In this document: positions 17,401 to 23,986 of the stretch, piece after piece
How positions within the stretch are numbered: position 1 is the stretch's first letter
Layout: the number at the start of each line of letters is the position of its first letter
NCBI GenBank assembly: GCA_902790475.1
Contig: CADASG010000015.1
Coordinates: 1-42,454 of the forward strand
Direction: 5' to 3'
DNA: 42,454 nucleotides
From: an uncultured Ruminococcus sp.
GTDB lineage: Bacteria; Bacillota; Clostridia; Oscillospirales; Acutalibacteraceae
Notes under the pieces: model-generated
Seen by the model: only the letters and a program-made list of their open reading frames with translations
Told to the model about the DNA's origin: nothing
Databases searched by the model: none
Program-made: the position numbers and the translations under genes

Positions 17401-18411
17401 ATTAATAGTGCGGGTATAGGTATTGCTTGCGCTGTGCTGAGTACCGCCGGATGCCTCTGATGTGTTGTACCAGCCCACAAACTCATAACCGAAGTTGGGA
17501 GTAGCTGTAAACACAACAGACGAGCCGCTTGCAACAGACGCGGGCGAGTCGCCGATCGCCGTATCGCCTATTTTCGCGGTGATCGAACCCATGGAAGTCT
17601 GCCCTGAGCAAATGCCGTAGGTTACGGTTTTGTTGGTTGCAACATATCCAGTTAACGTTAGTTTGTAGTTGCTTGTATCACGAACATCCCATTGTAATGT
17701 ATATTTACCTGGTCCTAAAGTATTTGATTTCAGTGGTACAGAATGACTCGTATCAGGAGTGCTGTATTTATACAGCCTTGTATAGTCGTTCACATCATCA
17801 AGCGTTGTAGCGCCTGAATTTCCATAGAAATCGCCGGAGTCATTTGCTCCGCTGCGAGGATAACACTGTATTGTTTTATTTGTTCCAAGAGTTACCTCAG
17901 TTGTATAAACACCGGTAGTTGATGTAGCGGTGAACGTATAGTCACGTGAATTCGTTTTATCTCTCAAATAATAAGTAACGTTGCCGCTTGGGAAAGTTAC
18001 AGTGATACTCATTGAACCGCCTGAATCGGGCTCGGAATTCTTCTTGAAAACAAAATCGCCTGCAGTGCTGACAGAAAGATTAACAGCGTTTTGTCCTCGT
18101 TGTAAATTGTGTGTTCTTGTATTTGAGAATGTTACATTATTAGCGCCGTAATATGTGTTATTACCATTGTCCCAATAAGCAAACTGGAAAGTATGGTTGC
18201 CTGCTGAAAGATTTTTAGTGTATTGATTATTTGATAAATTATACCAGCTGCCATCGATAATAACGCTCCATCCGCTTGCTCCAACACTTTCACTGTCAAT
18301 CTTCGCCGCAGTTGTTCCAATAAGACCGACTGTCACCGTAGAAATGACCATCAACAATACCAATATAATGGAAATCGTTGACTTGGACAAATGTTTTAAT
18401 CTTGTTTTCAT
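11428..18411 (-). CDS. giant secreted fibro-slime/Cna-B-type surface protein
   Basis: About 2,327 aa. Start ATG at 18411 with GGAGGT eight bases upstream (an ATG at 18426 overlaps that site). N-terminal signal/anchor about 7-36. Then an all-beta, Asn/Ser/Thr/Tyr-rich body with an InlB-type beta-grasp repeat (about 260-345, GYEFVGWYN), a fibro-slime domain (about 1150-1365, centred on DDDVWVFVDGIKVLDLGGDH), a Cna-B/SpaA-like module (about 1630-1790, YEVEEIPAAGYSF), a second grasp-like repeat near 2090-2135, and a canonical EF-hand loop DKNNDNAVSADE at about 2301-2312. No LPXTG motif, dockerin or SLH repeats are visible at the C-terminus, so the mode of surface retention is unclear. Likely an adhesin or surface-fibre component. 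The unit downstream holds a small peptide and a dockerin protein; no clear sigma-70 promoter was found in the 60 bp upstream. Confidence 0.9.
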   Translation of the reverse strand: MKTRLKHLSKSTISIILVLLMVISTVTVGLIGTTAAKIDSESVGASGWSVIIDGSWYNLSNNQYTKNLSAGNHTFQFAYWDNGNNTYYGANNVTFSNTRTHNLQRGQNAVNLSVSTAGDFVFKKNSEPDSGGSMSITVTFPSGNVTYYLRDKTNSRDYTFTATSTTGVYTTEVTLGTNKTIQCYPRSGANDSGDFYGNSGATTLDDVNDYTRLYKYSTPDTSHSVPLKSNTLGPGKYTLQWDVRDTSNYKLTLTGYVATNKTVTYGICSGQTSMGSITAKIGDTAIGDSPASVASGSSVVFTATPNFGYEFVGWYNTSEASGGTQHSASNTYTRTINDNVTVYARFRAATPDPYYLGGRFAVATSSANIHSSTIGKNGVEQYGQVLNNGAGLSNSTAGYSSNYGMYNYWSFNENSTNLKFTQQGSDAEGSRHYTLDTYRTVKQLSEDKDDLVADYGGSNSDYHDPFYFVIHDKAHKFGIGSSAGHNFQNNNSESNALAIEEISAVAAQPQEIRFNNYASQSNGWVRIHLLEDGYMPSTGTGGTLKIWYEIVDETPAAADNVRISATPSRIDRNASAATNVTIKGSYLTDSLNAPADTITYTFYKSTDGKNWTLLRAADTSDTYSYKETANVDTMYYKVVVGSNATTGGRDYDTRSASTSVEVYASGLYMSGHISGNNNPSWGSDRSAYLNYNYPYKRTTSSSYKNSNPYIFSLSTMTNWDPELAPYTIDEASNQFCTITTQIKEVTVNEQPATVVTYVVTPNPKCSNPRIYVDFKNKKIWAIADYSPSTPGNTNNYGSEKVTYYFAEADYCLNKSNPTSGTGMRIHYWNNSNTNLNGNADVTTEVKVPGKNSSNVSQNNNHIYVSRKDLFGTGNQDANRQSFYVYSVELPIWATSFQFVDSNTNAFEAQPTYTDSVTNSKDHSITLNPNRIYVLYEYGGKYYVKGVVLDETMWTYNRTLEGNQVKTFKVDTNVIKYTNLDRLQTPNKPNKALSQAYQAYDTPWALYFGYLENSNSTVNTGQSGITQDYNSWGTTLFHLYKDNKQHWAANLAQRNHNNAYYASVQNLVGMTTSKTKFNPNGDGETFGYLMDTKGNNELTSNSTLGKSTARNYPLFAYEGDGTRNALSSYSSDGSSTTSTVEQGKKFPFYESTLNGITTYSYDSTTDRNRVYSNNNFSIQSTSNGNGFTTGKDSDGNQYVGLFPFGGNTNSKDGCAFGLEFDLTFYMTNTGYLTDTKNNDHDIAFNFSGDDDVWVFVDGIKVLDLGGDHKVSAATINFTDGKVYYKSSAASIDSSAVSNGGVRGTWAYNNDSYINVVDLKELMAAYGKPFNPTDATTKHTFQMFYMERGAFQSNCVVSFNLPQATGLNVKNNVEVSNVNRALKKDTLYATNPDYFTYNVNARLVSNDLPSSISSIAKAPATSTGTLDFSKPVYPYGYETKRVYDDGSNPIQTYILSTAGGTPGSGGSTLSYGTSSWTPVQDTVYELSDEYIKATTTGKAHVTGKTDNTSDADFHLLGGQMAIFNDKITQNSYVKVTQTQGLGTVNNTSPIQYQTVANNNAASYYITSYSVYDEKSKKYIVPKTSVGIGNSDHNAADTTLNDTTGEGGFYFSNYTGDAEDANTAMRVDFYNEVAVGTIRIKKELDDQSTSNAKFNFRLKLGRLFGSGEETLKEYPGLEYTLYYSDGTPIGTRWYDSRTGITIAPGQYAEIEGVPVETYYEVEEIPAAGYSFTKLTKTAEKPNGDTIYYQNNASTANEYSQTILAPAAPKTTDDRITIEGSGNNAFYIYKNMIPPVEETVVAGTSDYVSLNKLEFINQREQFTITFKYYDRDTTSNIPASISDVVTQYSVTLKNLDDYIYRKGDSVDSHYSYLAELPGINDLADGEFVAYNYEKMIADKAVDFAEDTNVSNLIDDYHMWTRQDKAVEGMKNTVNLKTGNKYSAAEAVYHTTRNGQPNDSGEKWVNYCSESSTYDPENPADESAAFHAGDLSSFENIKSIVVWLYNTPKEYTVNIYGAKTTNDLGTPTNITLKGSNKTIQNARIAKLTSSNSYENVKGYYSQRLADPKGDEYLDTIAYLDVYDIPACVKQDGEYVCPETKASPSISGLQFAYWAYDPDGTQVASTDYKYGYRITGNFDLYAVYAPGGLTNYGLTIVKDADDNYIDNAGNARIRINTMFTPYGLPDYDPNIKRAAVVNIYVSKLLREDPVYYNESKIKELMDQYSSQLLSMLAANTFTSLHYETSTPTALNVELTTKGYVKLVNSGSGSIDLTNKNRVEFTTQFAKSQLYTDNGIVGILQIGAMAYDKNNDNAVSADEWILSDNSILRTYSKS

Positions 18412-18429
18412 GTATTTTACCTCCATTCT

Positions 18430-19032
18430 TTTATATATAAGAAAGACTATAAATTTAATTTATGTCAACAAACGCCGAAGCGTTTGATTGTTTTTTGCAA
18501 AATCCAGTGACGAATTTTGCCCGGCAGGCTGACCGCCTTGCCGCTTTGCCGTTCCTTTGACTGCAAGGGCTGACCCCTTGGAACAGCGTGCAGTTTTTTA
18601 TATTTCTGTGCCCGAAGCTGTTTTGCAGATTGCTGCGCAGGTCAAATTATCCGTTGACTGCGATTGCCTTTGTTTGGCGTAAGCCAAGCCTCTGCGCTCT
18701 TTATAAACAGGCTCGGGCTCCCTGCGCCCGAGCCGGCTCGCCCCTGCACCTGTCAGTCGGGGCTTCTGTAAACTTGATCCGTGCAAGAAGGCAGCCGTTG
18801 TATTTGATTGTTTTTAAATTAGGTTTCATTTGACTCACCTCCCGTGCCGTTGCGGCTGTGTCCGTTTGAATGTAAAGCTGCCCGGTTTATACGGAAATAT
18901 GCTCGGAAAAACAACCGTTCAAAAGCAGCCTTCAAGTCAACTCTACTTTAACACCGCAGGATGTCCGCAGGTTTTTGCGTTAATTACCAATGATACTAAA
19001 TTGCCGCGCAGAGTATACTTCTATTCATACTG
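18430..19032 (-). other. hairpin-rich transcribed-looking region upstream of the giant gene
   Basis: Between the giant gene and the ABC exporter lie about 940 bp with no long ORF. On the minus strand, downstream of the promoter at 19033-19061, I see a leader of about 200 nt, a ribosome site with a 42-codon ORF (18701-18829), then a chain of hairpins: GGCTCGGGC/GCCCGAGCC (about 18711-18735), CAAGGG/CCCTTG near 18565-18582, a GGC-AAGG type stem near 18523-18543, and CAAACGC/GCGTTTG closing a TTCG tetraloop (about 18471-18488). The two middle hairpins both carry GTCAGCC. It could be a structured RNA or a decayed element; no known RNA family is recognised. From 19062 to 19290 I see nothing. Confidence 0.4.
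18701..18829 (-). CDS. possible 42-residue ORF in the hairpin-rich region
   Basis: ATG at 18829 with GGGAGGTGA upstream at good spacing. The first half (MKPNLKTIKYNGCLLARIKF) has normal codon content; the second half is Arg/Ala/Gly-rich because it reads through a GC-rich hairpin, so it may be a true leader peptide or a chance frame. No family recognised. Confidence 0.35.
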   Translation of the reverse strand: MKPNLKTIKYNGCLLARIKFTEAPTDRCRGEPARAQGARACL

Positions 19033-19061
19033 ATTGTAACATAAAACTAAGGAATTTGCAA
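19033..19061 (-). promoter_or_regulatory. promoter pointing into the hairpin-rich region
   Basis: Minus-strand -35 TTGCAA (19056-19061), 17-bp spacer and -10 TACAAT (19033-19038). It would give a transcript that includes the short ORF at 18701-18829 and the hairpin chain. Confidence 0.5.
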
Positions 19062-19291
19062 CAGTTTTTTGATACTTTATTACATGTTTTTTATTATTTT
19101 TCTCGGGAATAATTTTGCAGCGTCGGCAAAAGCGCTGAGCCTCCTTTTTGTTTCCGCTTCCGAAATACGGTATTCCGTCATAAACCCTCCGCATTTCCGC
19201 GCAATGTCGGATCGTTAGGTTTCCTTAAACTAATGACATTGCTCCGCAAGGCGCCCCTTTTTATTCGATTTTGAGGTCGCTGAAAAAACAC

Positions 19292-19320
19292 TTGAAAAAA
19301 ACCGGATTATGCGTTAGAAT
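19292..19320 (+). promoter_or_regulatory. promoter of the ABC-2 exporter operon
   Basis: -35 TTGAAA (19292-19297), 17-bp spacer, -10 TAGAAT (19315-19320), about 35 bp before the ATPase start. Confidence 0.65.
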
Positions 19321-19355
19321 ACATCTATTAATTATTTATCATAGGGGGTATGGAA

Positions 19356-20360
19356 ATGATCACTGTTGACAAGCTTAGGAAGGAATTTAAAAAGACCGTC
19401 AAGGAGCCCGGGCTGAAAGGAAGCGTCAAGTCGCTGTTCAGACCGAAATCGGAAAAGGTCGTCGCCGTCCGCGATATCAGCTTTGAGGTCGCCGAGGGTG
19501 AGATACTCGGCTTTATCGGACCGAACGGCGCGGGTAAGAGCACGGTCATCAAAATGCTGACGGGGATTCTGACCCCTACCTCGGGAAGCTGCACGATCAA
19601 CGGCAAAAATCCCACTCAGAACCGAAAAAGCTACGTCAAGGAGATCGGAGTCGTGTTCGGACAGAGAACTCAGCTTTGGTGGGATCTGCCGCTCAGGGAA
19701 ACCTACGGCGTGCTCAAGGAGATATACGAGGTGCCTGACGACCGCTACAAAAAGCGCATGGCGTTTCTCAACGAGGTGCTGGAGCTGGATGACTTTATCG
19801 CAAGCCCCGTGCGCACGCTCTCGCTCGGACAGCGAATGAGGGCTGACATCGCCGCCTCGCTGCTGCACAGCCCGAAGGTACTGTTCCTCGACGAGCCGAC
19901 GATCGGGCTTGACGTCGTGGTAAAGGACAACATCCGCAAGGCGATAGAGCATATCAACCGTCAGGAAAAAACCACCGTGATACTCACGACTCACGACCTT
20001 GCGGATATCGAGCAGCTTTCAAAGCGTATAGTGATGATCGACAAGGGAACGAATGTGTTTGACGGAACCATAGCGTCCCTAAAGGCTAAGTACGGTCAGA
20101 TACGCGAGCTGTCTTTTGAGACCGCTTCTCCAAACGCAGCCGAAGCTCTGGGCTATGACAGGCATTTCAGCCTCGGCAAAGATGACCTGAGCGTAGAGAC
20201 CGAGGGCAATTCGGTGAAGGTGAGGTTCAACAGCTCCGTTGTTCCCGTGTCCGACATGCTGTCATACACGCTGGAGAAGATCAACGTCAGCGACATCAGC
20301 GTTAAGGACGCGGACATCGAAGAAATAATCCGCAGGCTGTACGGTCAGGGGGTGGAGTGA
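19356..20360 (+). CDS. ABC-2 type exporter ATPase
   Basis: ATP-binding subunit, about 334 aa. Walker A GPNGAGKST (about 55-63), Q-loop region GQRTQLWWDLP, signature LSLGQRMRADIA, Walker B VLFLDEPTIGLD and the switch histidine in TTHDL are all intact; a C-terminal domain of about 90 residues follows. The combination with the next two permeases matches the COG4586/4587/3694 group of uncharacterised, viologen-type exporters. I choose the second ATG (19356): AGGGGG ends seven bases before it but only one base before the ATG at 19350. The stop overlaps the next start (TGATG). Confidence 0.92.
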   Translation: MITVDKLRKEFKKTVKEPGLKGSVKSLFRPKSEKVVAVRDISFEVAEGEILGFIGPNGAGKSTVIKMLTGILTPTSGSCTINGKNPTQNRKSYVKEIGVVFGQRTQLWWDLPLRETYGVLKEIYEVPDDRYKKRMAFLNEVLELDDFIASPVRTLSLGQRMRADIAASLLHSPKVLFLDEPTIGLDVVVKDNIRKAIEHINRQEKTTVILTTHDLADIEQLSKRIVMIDKGTNVFDGTIASLKAKYGQIRELSFETASPNAAEALGYDRHFSLGKDDLSVETEGNSVKVRFNSSVVPVSDMLSYTLEKINVSDISVKDADIEEIIRRLYGQGVE

Positions 20361-21178
20361 TGAAGCGAAAGCTGAAAATCTATCTTCCGTTCGTGAACGC
20401 AGGCATACAGGAGGTCGCGACCTACAGGATAAACTGGATATTCTTCATGCTGGGCAACGCGCTCGCCTGCTTTGTGTCTTATTTCATCTGGTCGGCAGTC
20501 TATGAATCCGGCGGAGGCGGCTCAATGAGCGGCTTCACCATGCCGCAGATGGTCGTATATATCGTGCTGATGTTTTTGACGGGAACCGTGATAGCCAGCG
20601 ACGCGGCGTATGTTGTGGGCGAGGAGATACGCGACGGTACGATAGCCATGAGGCTTATCAAGCCCGTGAGCTACAACGCGACGTTTTTGTTTCAGGAGTT
20701 GGGCAACAAGCTGCCTACCGAGATCGCGATAGCCGCGCCGATGATAATTGCGGTCGAGATCATACGCACCGTTCTCAGCGGTGAAGTCCAGTTCAGCGCT
20801 TTGAGTCTCGTGCTGTATCTGTTCAGCTGCGTGCTCGCGTATCTTATCAACTTTTATTTCAACATCTGCTTCGGCTTTATAGCCTTTGTCATCAAATATC
20901 TTTGGGGCGCGAATATGATGAAAAACGCCGTTATTGGGTTTTTGTCGGGCACCGTTATCCCGCTCTCGTTTTTGCCCGGAGCGCTCGAAAAGGTGTTTTT
21001 GTTCCTGCCGTTCTCGTCGCTCAATTACACGCCCGTGATGATATATATGGGCAAGTACAGCGGCGCGCGGCTTTGGTATTACATCGGCTTGCAGGCGTTT
21101 TGGGCGCTGTTCTTCTTCGTGCTTTCCAAGCTGCTTTGGAAAGCCTCGGTGAAGAGACTGACGGTACAGGGAGGTTGA
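20360..21178 (+). CDS. ABC-2 exporter permease, first subunit
   Basis: 272 aa with six hydrophobic helices, of the ABC2_membrane_6-like family that pairs with the preceding ATPase. The ATG at 20360 overlaps the ATPase stop; a GTG one codon earlier lies inside the ribosome site and is less likely. It probably forms a heterodimeric channel with the next gene product. The exported substrate is unknown. Confidence 0.9.
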   Translation: MKRKLKIYLPFVNAGIQEVATYRINWIFFMLGNALACFVSYFIWSAVYESGGGGSMSGFTMPQMVVYIVLMFLTGTVIASDAAYVVGEEIRDGTIAMRLIKPVSYNATFLFQELGNKLPTEIAIAAPMIIAVEIIRTVLSGEVQFSALSLVLYLFSCVLAYLINFYFNICFGFIAFVIKYLWGANMMKNAVIGFLSGTVIPLSFLPGALEKVFLFLPFSSLNYTPVMIYMGKYSGARLWYYIGLQAFWALFFFVLSKLLWKASVKRLTVQGG

Positions 21179-21182
21179 TCGC

Positions 21183-21983
21183 ATGAAAAATATAAAGAGA
21201 GCGTTTCGCATCCACCGCATTTTTATGGCGCAGGAATTCAAGCGCATGATGGAATACAAGGGTGATTTCATCGTGGGCATCATCAGCTTTTTTCTGGTTC
21301 AGCTCTCAAACCTTCTGTTTTTGTGGATAATTTTCAGCAGGATACCGAACCTTATGGGCTGGACGGTCAACGAGGTCGTGTTTATCTACGGTCTGTCGCT
21401 GATACCTAAGGGTATCGACCACTTTTACTTTGACAACCTTTGGTCGATCGGCTTTTTCATCGTGAGAAAGGGCGACTTCGACAAGTACCTGACCCGACCC
21501 GTCAACACGCTGTTCCACGTTTTGACCGAGAAGATCCAGATCGACGCGCTCGGCGAGCTGATAATGGGCGTGGCTCTCGTCTGCGTATCCGTGCAGGGGA
21601 TCAGCGCTCAATGGGACGTTTTCAGGATTTTGGCTATGATACTGATGATCCCGTTCATAACGCTGATTTTCACGGGAATAAAGACGATAACCGCCTCTGT
21701 CGCGTTTTGGACAAAGCGCAGCGGAAACGTTATCTATATGTTCTACATGGTCAGCGACTTCGCGAAGTACCCTGCCGCTATCTACAACCGCTTTGTGCGC
21801 AACGTGATAACATATATCATTCCGTTTGCGCTGACCTCATATTACCCGGCGCTGTTTATCCTCAGGGGAGAGAATCCGCTGTTCAATTTGGGTATGCCGA
21901 TCCTTGCTTCCGTAGTTCTGATGGGAGCAGGAATATTTGTCTGGCACCGCGGACTCAGAGCCTACGAAAGCGCAGGAAGCTAA
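21183..21983 (+). CDS. ABC-2 exporter permease, second subunit
   Basis: 266 aa, six predicted membrane helices; N-terminal RIHRIFMAQEFKRMMEYKGDF is typical of this permease type, and the following helix-rich body matches its partner in length. Start ATG with GGAGG seven bases upstream and a 4-bp gap from the first permease. It completes the three-gene exporter, which ends at a strong terminator. Confidence 0.9.
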   Translation: MKNIKRAFRIHRIFMAQEFKRMMEYKGDFIVGIISFFLVQLSNLLFLWIIFSRIPNLMGWTVNEVVFIYGLSLIPKGIDHFYFDNLWSIGFFIVRKGDFDKYLTRPVNTLFHVLTEKIQIDALGELIMGVALVCVSVQGISAQWDVFRILAMILMIPFITLIFTGIKTITASVAFWTKRSGNVIYMFYMVSDFAKYPAAIYNRFVRNVITYIIPFALTSYYPALFILRGENPLFNLGMPILASVVLMGAGIFVWHRGLRAYESAGS

Positions 21984-21996
21984 ATAACAGAAAAAT

Positions 21997-22045
21997 AAAA
22001 CAGACGATCAGCGCGGAATCTTTCCGCAGTGGTCGTCTGTTTTTT
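21997..22045 (+). terminator. terminator of the ABC exporter operon
   Basis: Long imperfect stem, AAAACAGACGA paired with TCGTCTGTTTT and an inner GCGGAA/TTCCGC, then T6. It begins 14 bp after the last permease stop. Confidence 0.9.
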
Positions 22046-22057
22046 GTGTGAAATATA

Positions 22058-22213
22058 GGCAATGCCGCATAATTCAGGTGTGCGGATTGCGCAGTAGCTT
22101 TGCATGGATTATGTTACCCAAATCGAAGATTTGGACATAATCTCAAGATTTTTTGGGCAAGCTGACGGAACAAGAAAAGGCAAGCCGTGCGCCTTGAATT
22201 GTGCGGTGTTGCC
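22058..22213 (+). repeat. dispersed inverted-repeat element, copy of 156 bp
   Basis: Left end GGCAATGCCGCATAATTCAG, right end TTGAATTGTGCGGTGTTGCC, imperfect terminal inverted repeats shared with the other copies. The interior differs: it has a nested hairpin (GATTATGT...CCAAATC-GAA-GATTTGG...ACATAATC) that the others lack. Flanks are TATA on the left and TTAA on the right, so a target duplication is not clear here. No ORF inside, so it would be non-autonomous. Confidence 0.85.
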
Positions 22214-22235
22214 TTAAACAGTATTAGAGTCTGAC

Positions 22236-22661
22236 TTAAATGAACGCCCGCATTTCTCTGATGTGTTCCTCCTCGGCGTCGAGCATTTTTTTGGCGAGCA
22301 GAGTTACGCCGGGGTTTTGTCGGTTATAATCGCGAAGCCGCCGCACCAGCTTGTTTACTCCCATGGTGCTGCCCTTTATCATCATTTCCGCGATGTGGGA
22401 AGCCGACGCGTCGCGCTGCAGGTCGCGCCCTGCGGCTATTCGCGTCATGGTTTTGACGACCGGGCTTATGTGCTTTGCCTTCTCGCCCCGGCTTGTCAGC
22501 ATTTTGTGAGCCGCGCCGTAAAACCTGCCGTAACGCGCGAGCTGGTCGCAGAGCACGCGGTCTACCGCCATGCTGTGCTCCATCCTGCGGATATTCGTGA
22601 TGCCCTGACAGCCCATTTCGGCGTTTTGCAAAATACAGTTGAGCATTTCAATATCGTTCAA
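22236..22661 (-). CDS. DUF2383-like helical protein
   Basis: About 141 aa from a TTG start at 22661, chosen because AGAGGTGA lies six bases upstream; the first in-frame ATG is too far from it. All-helical with a ferritin-like feel: NDIEMLNCILQNAEMG at the start, SASHIAEMMIKGSTMGVN in the middle and a closing helix LDAEEEHIREMRAF. This pattern fits the DUF2383 family of Clostridia, often linked to spores or stress; the role is unknown. It stands alone between the repeat copy and the terminator of the CBM21 gene. Confidence 0.75.
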   Translation of the reverse strand: MNDIEMLNCILQNAEMGCQGITNIRRMEHSMAVDRVLCDQLARYGRFYGAAHKMLTSRGEKAKHISPVVKTMTRIAAGRDLQRDASASHIAEMMIKGSTMGVNKLVRRLRDYNRQNPGVTLLAKKMLDAEEEHIREMRAFI

Positions 22662-22718
22662 AATAATCACCTCTGCTGTGATTATGCGCAGATAAATTGG
22701 AAATATACGGGAAGTGCA

Positions 22719-22750
22719 AAAAAACGCAGAGCGGTTGCTCTGCGTTTTAT
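22719..22750 (-). terminator. terminator of the CBM21 gene
   Basis: Perfect 12-bp stem (22721-22732 against 22737-22748) with a 4-nt loop; a T7 run follows on the minus strand. It starts 15 bp after the CBM21 stop. Confidence 0.9.
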
Positions 22751-22763
22751 ATAAAGCGGTCAA

Positions 22764-23513
22764 TTAGCCGCGGGAAGTTGTGTAGTTGTAGGTGTAGTAC
22801 TGACCGAAGTTGTTGTCGGTGTAGGTCTTGCCGTTTACCTTGTAGGTGAGGTAGTACTTGAACTTAGAGGTGTTCTTGATACCGCTGATGGTGCCGATCC
22901 AACGCTCGGTCTGGTCGTTGTAGGACTTAGCGTCATACATTTTGTCGAACTTGAGGCTGACGGTCTTCTTGGTTGACCAGTTGTTCTCGGTGTAAACAGC
23001 CTTAACTTCCTTATTGTAAGCGATGTTTCTTATGGTAGCAGCAACATTGTAGGTGCCGTTGGAGGGATAGAAAGCTCTCTCAGCCTTTATGTTCTCGTTG
23101 TAGCCGAGAGCGGTGGTGAAGTTCTGACCGTAGTTGTTGTCCCACAGTGTGAAGCCGGGGTTTACATACTTGAGGCAGAACTTGCCGGTGTAGCTGCTGA
23201 AGGAAGCCTTGTAGATGGTGTAGCCTTCCTTGCTCTTCATGTCGGTTCTTGTAGCAAGAGCGTCCTGCCAAGCCTGACCGGGAGCAACCTCATAGTGAAC
23301 ATAAGCGTTTGAGTACTGATCCATGTTGTTTACTTTGATGTATACTGTTCTGATGCTGTTGCCGCGGCTGCCCTGATAGGTGAGCTCTGTGGAGTGGAGT
23401 CTGATGTCGGGGTAAGTTGCAGCGGAAGCAGTACCTGCGGAAAGAGCAAATACGGAAGTTGCGAGTACGCTGATAACAGCGACAAGAGAAATGAGTTTCT
23501 TAAATGACTTCAT
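22764..23513 (-). CDS. secreted protein with two CBM21-like starch-binding modules
   Basis: 249 aa. Signal peptide about 1-32 (cleavage near ASA-AT). Two beta-sandwich modules follow, about 36-140 and 142-245. Each ends in the CBM21 signature (LWDNNYGQNF and YTDNNFGQYY, compare the WDNNxGxNY core), and the second also has the upstream Trp segment NNWSTKKTVSLKF. In the second module the Trp before DNN is replaced by Thr, so its affinity may differ. There is no catalytic domain, dockerin or anchor: a free starch/glycogen-binding protein. It has a consensus promoter, a long structured leader and its own terminator, suggesting a highly expressed single gene. Confidence 0.82.
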   Translation of the reverse strand: MKSFKKLISLVAVISVLATSVFALSAGTASAATYPDIRLHSTELTYQGSRGNSIRTVYIKVNNMDQYSNAYVHYEVAPGQAWQDALATRTDMKSKEGYTIYKASFSSYTGKFCLKYVNPGFTLWDNNYGQNFTTALGYNENIKAERAFYPSNGTYNVAATIRNIAYNKEVKAVYTENNWSTKKTVSLKFDKMYDAKSYNDQTERWIGTISGIKNTSKFKYYLTYKVNGKTYTDNNFGQYYTYNYTTSRG

Positions 23514-23673
23514 TGTAAAATCTCCTTATTGATCCTAATTTGTTTCAACTTGAATGTTTGAATGATGAATTGATGAAATATTGTGCTTGACTTTGTTGTT
23601 TCGGAACACCGTCTGATGTTCCGGTGAATTCACAGCCGTGTTTTCAGGACTGTGAGCATTCGTAAGCTTACGG
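23514..23673 (-). promoter_or_regulatory. structured 5' leader of the CBM21 gene
   Basis: About 160 nt between promoter and start codon. It contains the palindrome CGTAAGCTTACG, a CACAG/CTGTG stem and a GGAAC/GTTCC stem, then an A-rich single-stranded stretch and the AAGGAG site. It is more likely an mRNA-stabilising leader than a riboswitch; no known class recognised. Confidence 0.45.
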
Positions 23674-23679
23674 TTTTGA

Positions 23680-23708
23680 ATTATACACCATGCACAAAGC
23701 TTTGTCAA
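23680..23708 (-). promoter_or_regulatory. perfect consensus promoter of the CBM21 gene
   Basis: Minus-strand TTGACA (23703-23708), 17-bp spacer, TATAAT (23680-23685): an exact sigma-70 consensus promoter. The stretch from here to 23930 shows no other feature. Confidence 0.9.
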
Positions 23709-23935
23709 CTGTTTTGTGCAACATTTTTAAAAAATCCGCACTTTCGTTAATTGCGCAGATTGGATTTTCCGATATCAATTCAATTTTGTGTACAATACAC
23801 AGCAAATAACCAGTGAAGGAACACCTAAAAAATCTTGCGCAAAATAATACACAAATAATTATTTCTTCCAACTGCTTTTCTTTGGTTATTTTTTCTTTGC
23901 GGAATTTTGAGGGAATAAAAGCAACAGCGGGTTGC

Positions 23936-23964
23936 TTTTCAATTTTAAAACGATGTGTTATAAT
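23936..23964 (+). promoter_or_regulatory. candidate promoter of the XRE/zinc-ribbon gene
   Basis: Weak -35 TTTTCA (23936-23941), 17-bp spacer, perfect -10 TATAAT (23959-23964). A small AAAAGCAAC/GTTGCTTTT inverted repeat overlaps the -35 and could be an operator. Confidence 0.5.
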
Positions 23965-23986
23965 TATAACAGTAGGAGGTGTTATT

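Noticed and set aside
19332-19994. 220-codon minus-strand frame opposite the ABC ATPase
   Set aside because: The plus-strand ATPase has every ABC motif; the antisense frame has none and no start signal.
20522-21283. 253-codon minus-strand frame opposite the ABC permease
   Set aside because: Composition is rich in His/Arg/Gln as expected for the reverse of membrane-protein codons; no ribosome site.
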